Positions 34,524-44,989 of a stretch of 64,000 nucleotides of DNA are shown piece after piece (position 1 is the stretch's first letter; each line of letters opens with the position of its first letter). The stretch comes from Plantago ovata (taxonomy: Eukaryota; Streptophyta; Magnoliopsida; Lamiales; Plantaginaceae): NCBI GenBank assembly GCA_028274465.1, contig CM051457.1, positions 49,322,362 through 49,386,361 on the forward strand. Reading direction: 5' to 3'. Below the pieces are notes generated by a model. It was not told the DNA's origin and searched no databases. It saw only the letters and a list, made by a program, of their open reading frames with translations. Both the position numbers and the translations under genes were made by a program.

Positions 34524-36839
34524 CAAACCAGTTCAGAATTTTTTGGTGTTTCAAATAAAAGCGTCAGGGCACATAACAAAACGGTAATCCACTAGATTCA
34601 GACCAAGTTCGTCCTCTGAATAGCATTGAAGAAAGACTTAACCATGTGAGCACGATATTCACCTGCAGTAGAATTCGTCCAAGGAAGCGACACTGGTTCA
34701 TCTCCATGTATAAGCCTCTCTATCATGTAGCACACTACTGGACCATAGTATAAAGAGTGCCTGGCCTGCTGAGGCATCTTGCAGTCTCTGACACATTCTG
34801 CTTTCTCCGTACAGATCGAGAAGGTCAGTCCAGTAGATTCGTTGTAGCGCTTGATGGAAGTTTCGATATAATCCATCTGTTGAGTATAAAATTTATAGTT
34901 AACTGTCAAAAAACATAAAGCCAATCCAGATACAAAATTAAGCATTTTTTCTTATGTAATATATCTCATCAGTACTACCGAACTTTGGAAGTGATAATCC
35001 TTCTCGATACTTGGTGCCATAGAGTTATAGAATGTCCACTTGTTCTTCCTAAGATTGTAGTGAAGAAGAGTCCAATGGTCACCTTCAAATGTCAACGGGC
35101 ACTTGTCACCAGTTGTGTTTATTGGTATAATCCAGTTATCATGGTTTGTTGCAGCAGGGATCTTCTTGTCAATAAATGATATAGCAGCATCACTTGATGA
35201 AGATTTGTGGTTGCAACGAGCAACATATTGCTGTAAAGTCAGTATTCGGAACCAAGACAGAGAAGGACAAAAGAACACCCAACATGAAGATGCACACTCC
35301 TCCATGTGAAATATTCATCTTCCATTTTTGGTAGTAGTTGTAACCAACAACTATCAGCTGTCGGCTCGTTGGTAAGGGGAGAGCTTCAAGCCCGATTACT
35401 GGTGATGTATTCGCAGCACCGACCCTCGACTCTGTAATAGAAATCCCAATGTGATCATTACTTTGCTCGGGAAAGACATTAGTAGCGGTACCTGAGGATA
35501 CAAAAAATACAAAAGCACATGACAATTAAATATATGTTGGAAGACATGTTTTTTCTTTTCTCACTGCATTACTTATCTTACCCATACACAGCTGGAAAAT
35601 ATAAATGGCTTCAACCCAACACTACTCCTGGTATCCTTAACCTTCTTACCACCATAGACTTCAAGAACCAACAGCAATGCCCAAGCATCGATTATCTGTT
35701 TTAGAAATCACATACCAAATAAAGGGAATATAATAGGGAATAACTATTGTTGGTATTAACAAGTAATATAAACATCTAAGTAGAGGCAAAGTTTCCCCTA
35801 GTATCCATATCGAGTCATTATAGCGGTCATGGTTGATGATGAGTTCAAAGTTTGATAACCTTAAATGAGCAGTCAAGCTCGGTGTGTTTACCATTAGAAT
35901 ATTTGACCTGCATTAAATATGCAGTCAGGACATAAGGAAAATACATACCAAGTGTATAAGGAATTTAATAAATTATATATACATGAAAGTACTTACGAGT
36001 AGGCCTTCACGGTAAACTTGTTGGAAAGCTAGTTAAGTATATGGGCCGGTACTTTCTTAGCGGTTTTAGACTTATAGTTTATAGAGATATCTCGTATACC
36101 CTCTTGAGGGTCAGACTGTATATCATCAACATTTATCGCTGTCTCTTTTGATGCACCCTCCCTCTTCACACTTGCATGTGCCAGCTTGTCAAAATGACGT
36201 TCGAGCTTTATGGCTTCAGTCACAGGTGATTCACTATTTATAACAGCACATGAGGGATCAAGTTTCTTGAATCCCCTTTCAGCTTTCGGTGTCATGAACA
36301 TCGAGCTACCACCAACTCCACCTGACCCCAAATCTGCCTCCACCAAGCTGTTAACGGGAGATGAGCAGCCCATCGGGACTAAGGTTTTCATTTCTTCTTG
36401 CAAAAGTGTTTCACTGTGATGCACATTAAGGTCCACTGCAACCTGGGTTTGGGGTTTGCTAGGCGTTGAAGGAGGTGTTCTTATTCCAAGACCACCAGAG
36501 GTCATACGGATGTGATGATGATTCAGAGAAAATAAATTCGCAGGTTGTATACCAAACCTACTTGAAGGTCCAACAGATACGAATGAGGCTGATCCTTCAA
36601 TAGGGCTGCTATTGTAATCAACCAGTGGTTGCATAGATTTGTTGGGCACAGGTGTAGAACGAGAACTTTTCAACTCTGCTATCTCAGCATTCAAAGAGCA
36701 GGCAAGCTTCTTCATTTGCATGAACTCAGCTTCGCGCATATCGCCAGATGTCAGTAGTTCAAGTATAGTATCACGCTGATCAACCTCTATTTCCATATAT
36801 TTCGCCTTGTCAGCTGCAACCTCGTCATACACTACAAGA

Positions 36840-37245
36840 AAAACCGGATTTAGCGACGGATGGATTCCATCCGTCGCTATACAGGCCCGATCCGTCGCTA
36901 ACAGGCATTAGCGACGGAGACTCCGTCGCTAAATAGGACGTCGCGAAAAGTGGCGTCGCTAATGAAATAAGCGACGGATAATATGATCCGTCGTTGTTTT
37001 CAGCGACGGATGAAACGATCCGTCGCAAACTTCATCGTTGACCAAAGTTGTGACGGAATACTTATCCGTCTCCATATATAGCGACAGATAAACTTATCCG
37101 TCGCTAAACGGAGTGACAGGTGTCTAGACGTGGTTCAAGCTCTTTAGCGACGGATAATTTCATCCGTCTCTATATATAGAGACGGATAACATAATCCGTC
37201 GCTATATATAGATACGGATAACATCATCCGTCGCTAAATCTGGAG
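36840..37245. repeat. left subterminal TAGCGACGGAT array of the CACTA element
   Basis: Roughly a dozen copies of TAGCGACGGAT or its complement, some degenerate (TAGAGACGGAT, TAGATACGGAT, TAGCGACAGAT). Such subterminal motifs bind the element's TNPA-type protein in En/Spm. Confidence 0.9.
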
Positions 37246-37833
37246 GGAATTTTTTTTTTCCTATTTTGATAGCCAATTTATAATACCAAAACCTGTACAT
37301 ACAGTATATACATCAATTGTCCATAATCCTCATTGAAACGAGTCATAAAGTAAACTCAAAATGGTGAAAAATCATTAATATAAGTAGACAAATGTTGGAA
37401 GTTCATTGCACACGAATGTATATAAGGTGTCGAAGATTCTAAACTAGTTACAATGCATGCAATTGCTAACTCTAATAATCCAACATTGCAAAGTAACAAT
37501 TCCAAGTCCAAAGGATCCCAATCTACACGAACATGCCTGTAAAAACAAAATGAAAAGGAGAAAGTTAAAAGATTGAACCTGAGTCAACATACAACTCACA
37601 TAGCCCTAAATTCACTAACACATGGTGACTAACATATCACCCAAACACATACAGTGGCTAACATACCACTCAAACTAATGAACCAGTTTGTAAACGTACC
37701 ATGATAGCAATAAGGCATTGTGAATCACAAAGCTGGCATGGGAGACTGAAGTTGACCAAGGAGGGGATCTGCAAAGACAAAGAAACCATACAAAATGAAA
37801 GATGTAAGTTCATATGTACACATCAATTGCAAC

Positions 37834-38706
37834 TTATTCAGTAATTAATAAAACTTTCGTACTTAGTGCATAAACAAATAAACCACACAGACAATACATG
37901 TAAGTATAGTTTGTACCCTCTTCATCGCCTTTGGCTAAGTCCACAAATGTGCCATCGTGAAGATGTATGACTTCATCCATGACATGAACGGGGTTCCTAT
38001 CAAGTGCACCCAAGTCCACACTCGCTTCTTCGTAGGAGTTAGTCGTTGAGTCATCATCCTCAATGTACTCCACCTTGGAGCGTGCACGTATATGGATAGC
38101 AGCCACCCAGTCATTTTGGGACCGTTTCAAGGTGGGATATGGAAGATACATCACTTGGCGTGCTTTAGTATCCAAGATAAAAGGTTCATACTTCCTATAC
38201 TTCCTCTTCAAGTTAATGTCAACCGATTCACTCTGCTCATTCATCCTTGTACCTTCTGGAGTAGGATCATCCCAATTAACTTCGAAGAGAAAGACCCTTT
38301 TCTTAGGCGTTCCGGGGTATTCAAGTCTGATGACTCGTTTCAATTTCCCGTAGAAATCAAACATGTCAGGTGATCCTGTATCTGCTGCATTGACAGAAAC
38401 CCCTGAGTTGGTGGTTGCCATGGCCGAGTTAGAATGGCCAACCGTGTGGAATCTCAAGCCATTGACTATGTAACCTTCATATGTGTGTGCCAATCTATAT
38501 GGCCCATCGGCAAGGGCATGGAGATATGGATCATCAACCCTGTTCTCTTCATTTCTGACATAGGCCTTGAACCAATCTGCAAATTCAGCTTCCAACCTCA
38601 TGGTACGGTCATAATCAATGGTGTCATCTGCCATGAGTGGATCCTCTCGCAGACAGCGCTCTTTGAAAGCACTGCGGATAATTAAGTAATGATCATAAGG
38701 TATCAT
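37834..38706 (-). CDS. CACTA transposase C-terminal region (DUF4216-like)
   Basis: A 290-codon frame. FADWFKAYVRNEENRVDDPY at about 45, then GLRFHTVGH near 84, FDFYGKLKRVIRLEYPGTPK, FLFEVNWDDPTPEGTRMNEQ and VDINLKRKYRKYEPFILDTK, AR(Q)VMYLPYP: this is the order found at the C-terminal end of plant CACTA TNP2-like proteins (FYGVLREIIELDYPGLP...FKCDWFD type). A Met start may not be real, because the frame is a downstream part of a larger protein. Confidence 0.85.
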   Translation of the reverse strand: MIPYDHYLIIRSAFKERCLREDPLMADDTIDYDRTMRLEAEFADWFKAYVRNEENRVDDPYLHALADGPYRLAHTYEGYIVNGLRFHTVGHSNSAMATTNSGVSVNAADTGSPDMFDFYGKLKRVIRLEYPGTPKKRVFLFEVNWDDPTPEGTRMNEQSESVDINLKRKYRKYEPFILDTKARQVMYLPYPTLKRSQNDWVAAIHIRARSKVEYIEDDDSTTNSYEEASVDLGALDRNPVHVMDEVIHLHDGTFVDLAKGDEEGTNYTYMYCLCGLFVYALSTKVLLITE

Positions 38707-38758
38707 TTAGTGGGTGTCCAATGGAGATAGTATTTACAAAGTGAAAGGAGAAAGGTAC

Positions 38759-39355
38759 TTACGTATTGAATATTATGTCGAATGGCCTGACCTCTTTATA
38801 GTTCTGGAGGACATAGTGATGAGCTGCCTTAAGCTCTTTATCACTCAACCATTCACTCTTTTCCTCACCCAAAGGGCTCCCTGACACCCTGAAGATGGAA
38901 GGAGCAACATCATGATCCTCTTGCACCACAAAGGTGTTTGCATTGCGAGCAGGCTTATTAGCCTTTGTCTGGATGTCGTCCTGGAAGTAGTAGGAGCAGA
39001 AGGTTGCAGTTTCCTCTCGCAAGTAAGCATTTGCAATCGATCCCTCAGGCTGTGCTTTGTTCTTCACAAATCTCTTCAGCTTACCCAAGTACGTGTGACA
39101 CATGTAATTGTTAGACTTGCATGCATATCTATATAAGGTATCAAATACGTGTACTTAAATCTTGTACATTACTGACCTCTCAAATGGATACATCCATCGA
39201 TACTGTACTGGGCCAGCAAGCCTCCCCTCGAATGGGAGATGAATAGGTAAGTGCTCCATAGAATCAAACCAGCTAGGTGGTAAGAAACGCTCAAGCTTGC
39301 ATAGAATCACGGGTATGTCCTTCTCAAGAGGAAGCAACACATCCATAGGCAACAA
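38759..39355 (-). pseudogene. CACTA TNP2 downstream segment (DUF4218-like)
   Basis: Two adjoining frames read LPLEKDIPVILCKLERFLPP, SWFDSMEHLPIHLPFEGRLA and GPVQYRWMYPFERSV (39340-39170), then MCHTYLGKLKRFVKNKAQPE and GSIANAYLREETATFCSYYF (39103-38900). These are the typical DUF4218 signatures. The ~50 bp between the two frames looks like an intron or a small break. Confidence 0.85.
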
Positions 39356-39359
39356 TCTA

Positions 39360-40066
39360 TCTTGTCCATAGGCAACCCCATAGCTCTCATCTTCTTCTGA
39401 GCTTGGTAATAGTCCTTAGGCACTAGATTGGGTTGAGGACAACACTCGGATAGCAACTGAACATTTGCACTGAAGGCCTCCTCAGACTGGCCTCCACTCC
39501 AATGCCTTGTTAGCCATCAGCCTAGACAACAAAGACATCTCCGTGTGTGTAGGGCATCCTTCCCATATGGGTTTCTTCGCATCTTCCAACATGTCAAAGA
39601 ATTTCTGGTCCTCTGCATTTGGTGGCTCCTCTACATCATTAGGAGCAAAATCTGGACCAGCTAGATTATGCACCATCTCTTCCATCCGCTCACCATCAGA
39701 AGCATTACGAAGTCGGGGAAACAATTGAGAACTTGGACGGGGATCAGAGGCACTTCCCCTCCTTTGTCTCTTCTTCATCATCTGTGGGTCTATTGGAAAG
39801 GGACGTGGTGGTAGTTTCTCACCATGACAATCCCATATAGCATATCCAGGAACAAACCCATTCCGTCTCAAGTGTTCAACTACCGTTGCAGGAGGCAAAT
39901 AGTTGAAATTCCTACATTTTTTGGCATTGCAAGGGCACTTTATAGACCCTTTGCTCACACAATTGGGATGTGCCAATGCAAATTCAATGAAGGCTCGTAC
40001 GCCTTCCTCAAAACTAGGAAGGATGAATCCATTAGCAACATGGTTGTACATCCAAGAACGATCCAT
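39360..40066 (-). pseudogene. CACTA transposase N-terminal part with internal deletion
   Basis: MDRSWMYNHVANGFILPSFE begins the transposase-associated domain; GSIKCPCNAKKCRN carries its Cys-rich site, followed by VVEHLRRNGFVPGYAIWDCH. Near 39490 a frameshift is needed to continue into HWSGGQSEEAFSANVQLLSE and then DYYQAQKKMRAMGLP, the start of the TNP2 domain. Right there (about 39376) the sequence jumps to the DUF4218 region: the catalytic core is deleted, and TTGCCTATGGA occurs on both sides of the junction. Confidence 0.85.
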
Positions 40067-40602
40067 CGGATAAACTACCTATATATAAAAATACCAATCT
40101 AAACAAAATAATATTAATTACAACATGGAGTCAATACTCAATCTCAACATTTAGCATTCATACATCATATAGTCAATACTCAATTTCAACATTTACCATC
40201 CATACTCAATACTCAATATCACCGAGAATTCAATTTCACCATAAATCTATCAAATCAAGTCCAAGGATAATATACTACTCAATACTTATTAAACAACCTA
40301 GTAGGAACTAAATATAAACATGAATTTGCTCAAACACATCGAAAATCAACGAATTCCCAGATATTTCAAAGTTAGGGTTTATGCAAATTACCTTCAGTTT
40401 TGGAACAAATGGCCCATGGGTAATGAAATTGAATGCCCAATCTTGTTCCTTGCTCCACTAGCTTCGAATAGACTCCAAGATTGCTCGATTTGGATGAGTA
40501 ATGCTCAAGATTCAAATTTTTGTTATTTTCGCGGGTTGAGAAGAGAAGAGAGGCAGAGAAGAAATGGGGGAGGAAGAAGACGATCGCGATCTGTATACAG
40601 AA

Positions 40603-40918
40603 CTTAGCGACGGATGATATTATCTGTCGCTAGTTAGCGACGGATAAGGTCATCCGTCGCTATATGTTGATTATCCAATTTCTTTCCCTTTTATTTTAAT
40701 ATTGGTCAACTCCAATAGCGACGAACAGTTTTATCCGTCGCTAATTTAGCGACGGATAAAACTAATCAGTCGCTAAATGCAAGCCGGATTGGGTGTTCCA
40801 AAGGACGAACTGAGCTTAGAGCGCAGTTCGTCCTCATCCGTTGCTACGAGTAGCGATCCGTCGCTATTTAGCGACGGATGCCATCCGTATCTATTGATCC
40901 GTCGCTAAAAGCTGTATT
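40603..40918. repeat. right subterminal TAGCGACGGAT array of the CACTA element
   Basis: About ten copies of TAGCGACGGAT-type motifs in both orientations, mirroring the left end. Confidence 0.9.
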
Positions 40919-43869
40919 TCTTGTAGTGATACAAGGCCTTCATCTTCGCATAATTGTCTTTAATCCGTTTAAGATCTGTCTCTATCTTTTGCTTCGCTTG
41001 CACAGTACGCTGCAGAGTGGCACTCAGAGAAGAACGAACAACCTGAGAGTCTTCAAGTTGCCGCTGTAGCTTTGCTATTTGCTGGTTGAAAGCAATCACT
41101 ACCTGACTTTCCTTGTCTAGCACATTTTCAGTTGACTGCATGTCACTCTTCATCTCAAGTGCAGCCTTAAGATCAGATATATTTTTTTTCCATACAAACT
41201 TCATCTTCAAGTGTGAGAACCTTACTGTTAGCATCCGCCAATGCCGCCTGCAGGGATAGCACATTACCACCATCAACTTCCGGCTGAATCTGCACCCCCG
41301 GTATGGGATTGTCACGCCAACCTTCCACAACATCAATTTCCCCTTTATCAAACAATGGTTTATCAACAATGCCACCTGCCTGTACACCTCCATCATCACT
41401 TCGAACACCGGTTATCTCAAATTCAATTGGTTCATCATTTAGATAATCCTTCCAGTTAAGTCCTTTACTACTAGCATCCAACTCGCAGGGCTGTACACCT
41501 CCATCATCAACACCAATATATGGACTTATCTGACCAACATTCCGATCATCATTGCAATTCCCTACTTTACCCCCAATATTGTGTACAAGTCCATCATCAT
41601 TTCCAGTTGCTGGTCCCTTCCTAGAGCATATAATATTTGAATTACTAGACACAGACCCATCATTCTTTTCAGTTCCATTATTTGGGAAAAATGAGACTTC
41701 ACCGGATACTCATCATCCAACAACCTAACTTCACGCATCTTTACAAGTATCTCTTTACGCAATGGCTGCCATAAATCATTCAATAAAGTTTAGCTTATTA
41801 AAGAACTTTTTAGACATCCCAAACCAAATAAAAAATATGACACACCTAGAGAGTAAACAAGATAATTTTATACAAAATACTATCCAAACGAGATAGAACG
41901 GAAACACATGCCTGGTTTATCACCAAACGGGGCCCTAATAAAAGTCAGGGGGCAACTTTCAATTCCCAGATAAAAAAAATTTCAATTAATAACTGTCCCC
42001 CATTCAAAATAATGTTGTCAAACCAAAAATGCCAAAATTAAAACATTTTCAATTAAGAACTTTCCTAGATTCCAAATAATATTTAAGGAGAACCTCAATG
42101 GCGGGCCCTTAGTTGGATACATACCAATTGATATAAATTTGCAATTATCATATATTTCATAAAAATTAACCATTACACCTCAACACACCATGGCAAATAA
42201 TAAATGAGTACGAAAAAAACAGAAGAACGCACCAAATCAGAAGTCCCTATCTTATCCATATCAAGGCAGCTAAATGCCTCCCCCATGTTTACAAGAGACC
42301 ACTTCCTGAATCGTGGGAAGTCTACACAACGAGTCCTCGGTGGGATTACAGGGCATACCTCACAGAACCAAACTGCAATACAAAAAATAAAACAGTTTAA
42401 TAATAAGTAAGCTGTAAATTAATTCGTCATCCTTAAACAAGCACAGACCAGCCATACCAGTATGAATATAGAACAATTGTGCACATCCAAACTTGTCGAT
42501 TTGCCTATGGATTTCATTTGACCACTAAGGATATAAGTCGACCAGTCGTAATCACGAATCCTCTTGAAGTTGTCCAAATACTTAAGCACGGTCCACCCTA
42601 CCCTGTTGTTCTTATTTGGCATGATCAGAGCTGAGATTAAGTACAGATATACAAGACGAGCTACATCTTCAGTGACGTAATCCTCATCGTCATCCATTAA
42701 GAGCTTCTCCTTCAATACCGTTAGGATATTAGCCTTGGTCACATCAAAGTGTTATGTCTATCTACCAGACCAACATCGCCTCACATATTCATAGTGCCCA
42801 ATATCACCAGTGCAGATTGGCTTATCCCCAGTCCTCAAACCATATGTTAACTCAACATCTTCACGCATAGGACAAATAACATGCTCCCCAAAACGGAAGG
42901 CCTTTGTTGAAGATGGCTTCACACTTACACATCTTTGTAATAAGGCTGCCAAAGTAGCATCACACTTTCTATATATTAAGATCTCTTCTTCCTCCATTTT
43001 TAAGGCAGCGTCCACCAAATACCAAACCGGTAGTTTCTTAATAGGACACAGATGAGCTTCACGTAATCCAAGCGCCCTCAGCTCCCTGATAACTTGTTCT
43101 AAACTGCATCTATAATGAGGATAATCTTTTGATGCATCTACAAAGACAGTAAAAAAGTCAGCCACAATATAGTAAAGATATACTCCATAGTAAAAACTTT
43201 TTCGAATGAATAGCTTACTTTACATGCGTTCAATAAAAACGCTGAATCACTGCAAGTAACTCTAACAACTACATCATCTACATTAATAAAGGGCCAATGA
43301 GAAAGATGTTATAAAAAACACGAACATTCGAACCTAACATAAATATTATAAACACCAAGTCCAAATCAGTCAACCTTCTCCGCCAGATATATACTCGGAA
43401 CCACCATGGGGACGCCTCACAGTTTTTTTTCACATTTGGAAGTTCGCCTGGCCCAAAACAAAGGACATTTTACAGGTCAGTATACCATGTACTTTTATGT
43501 GTTTGAGATTTAACTTCAGAAAGTGAGGAATCTTGTAAACAACCCACATTTGGATGACCATTTAAATATTCTTGCAGCACGCTTGGCAGCCCTGCCAACT
43601 CCACACTCAACTGCAATTTAATATATGAACTCGTTATAATTAAACTTATACATGACTGGAACAGTTTTTTCATGTTTTGTTAGGCCATTAAGTTTCCCCA
43701 GCAACCATTTTAATAATTGCCAAACCTGATCCCAAACAAGCCAGCCAAATTAATAAGTTCACCAAGTTTCAGGGCAAACTTTTTTTAAAATTTGAAATGT
43801 TGTGCAAATTAAAGGCACAATACTGTATATATAAGTTAATAATTTCCAAAATAAATATCAAATGCAACA

Positions 43870-44190
43870 TTTGCAGTCTATTCTAAAAAAGGTGCATTTA
43901 AAAGAGGGCATTTAAAAGAATATTACATTTTTAAAAAAGTTGCTTAATCATGTCCAAACGGGGTTCCCAACGGAGACACCTGCCGGGATGGTGTGCAAGC
44001 GGGATCTACAACGGGCTACGTGACAAATAAAATGACTAGAAAAAAAAAAAGGAAAAAAGGACTAACCCTACCATATTGTCCCAAATCCAACAATAAATTC
44101 AAATGGGCCATATTCAAAATCAAATTGAAGAATAGTCCTATATATATAAATTACCTAGTTGGTTTGTATCCAACTCAAATTGTGTTGAAA
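43870..44190 (+). repeat. dispersed repeat shared with 32400-32960
   Basis: Blocks in the same order and orientation as in 32400-32960: CATTTAAAAGAGGGCATTTA, GACACCTGCCGGGATG, ATTCAAATGGGCC, TCAAATTGAAG, TATATATAAATTAC and TTGTATCCAACTCAAATT. Here it lies in an intron of the Ulp1-like gene. The identity is moderate, with indels. It may be an old transposon remnant or a piece of duplicated gene flank. Confidence 0.6.
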
Positions 44191-44989
44191 TTTGGGCACA
44201 AATTTTGACATCACCCCAAACAAAAAAATATATATCTCCATTGACGAAGGGCTTACCAGAATCTGAACTGCCAGAATGGTAACCAGTCTCATATTGCTCC
44301 CCACTATCACTACCTACAAAAAAGACAAAGAGTTCATAACTACCGGCATCCATTTACAGTACCATTTGAAATAAAAACTCATCAAAGAACATTACCAGAA
44401 CCATCAACTTCAAGAATCACCGTTTTCTTCCTACTACGGCCAACACCTGAGTGGACTTTGTATGGCATATGAGGACAGCTGTTCGAACCTTTATACTAAA
44501 AACAATACGACATACTTAAAAAAAAAGCATAAATCGTGAAGAGTTTACCTCTACCACGAGTTTCAGCAGCATTCTTCCTCTTACGAGTTGCTATAGGCAT
44601 CAACAAAGGTGTCCAAATTAAATAACAGATAAATAAATCTAATAAATTTACAATAGTGATTATGCAATAAGTAACGAACCTCCAAGAAGTTCGATCTTCT
44701 TTAACAGTCGTTCATTTTCTAGCACTACATCTTGAACTACATCAACCAAAAAAAAAAAAAAAGGTGCCCAAAAAATGTAAAAACAAGTAACAATTAAGTA
44801 TACATACTAGTTCATATGGTATTTTAATGGTAAATAACATTTCTAATTAAGTTTATTAATCAACAAGATTGCATTGGGTTGTCGACAAGGGCAAAATAGC
44901 AAGCATATCTGAAACAATAATTTCGCCTAAATCTCACCCGCGACTCCTTGTATATTGAATTTGGCTGTCGACATCCTAGAAGACTCCAT

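Larger units (their letters stand above)
36830..40928 (-). mobile_element. CACTA (En/Spm) transposon, internally deleted
   Basis: The ends are CACTACAAGAAAAACCGG (36830) and, complemented, CACTACAAGAAATACAGC (ending 40928), flanked by the 3-bp duplication ATA (36827-36829 and 40929-40931). Both ends carry arrays of an 11-bp motif, TAGCGACGGAT, in both orientations. The interior encodes fragments of a TNP2-like transposase on the minus strand but lacks the catalytic core. Insertion was inside a Tyr codon region of the Ulp1-like gene. Confidence 0.95.
34598..44989 (-). pseudogene. DUF1985/Ulp1 (C48 peptidase-like) gene, damaged and split by a CACTA element
   Basis: Exon 1 (44989-44938, MESSRMSTAKFNIQGVA) joins in phase to 44736-44680 (QDVVLENERLLKKIELL) and then 44590-44549. 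Several Ser/Gly-rich exons follow. A DUF1985-like region lies at 43147-42300 (FRFGEHVICPMREDVELTYG, then ARLVYLYLISALIM, then WFCEVCPVIPP and PRFRKW). An acidic linker and a coiled coil (ISDLKAALEMKSDMQSTENV onward) run up to the CACTA insertion at 40928/36830, and the coiled coil resumes beyond it. The Ulp1-like domain is near 35700-34598: IIDAWALLL, then EGDHWTLLHYNLRKNKWTFY, then MPQQARHSLYYGPVVCYMI. Lesions are in-frame TAG and TAA near 42758-42752, a frameshift at a run of eight A (minus strand) near 41185, TAG after AHILN near 36027, and the transposon itself. Ulp1-like genes of this type are often carried by Mutator-like elements; I found no TIRs around this one. Confidence 0.75.
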
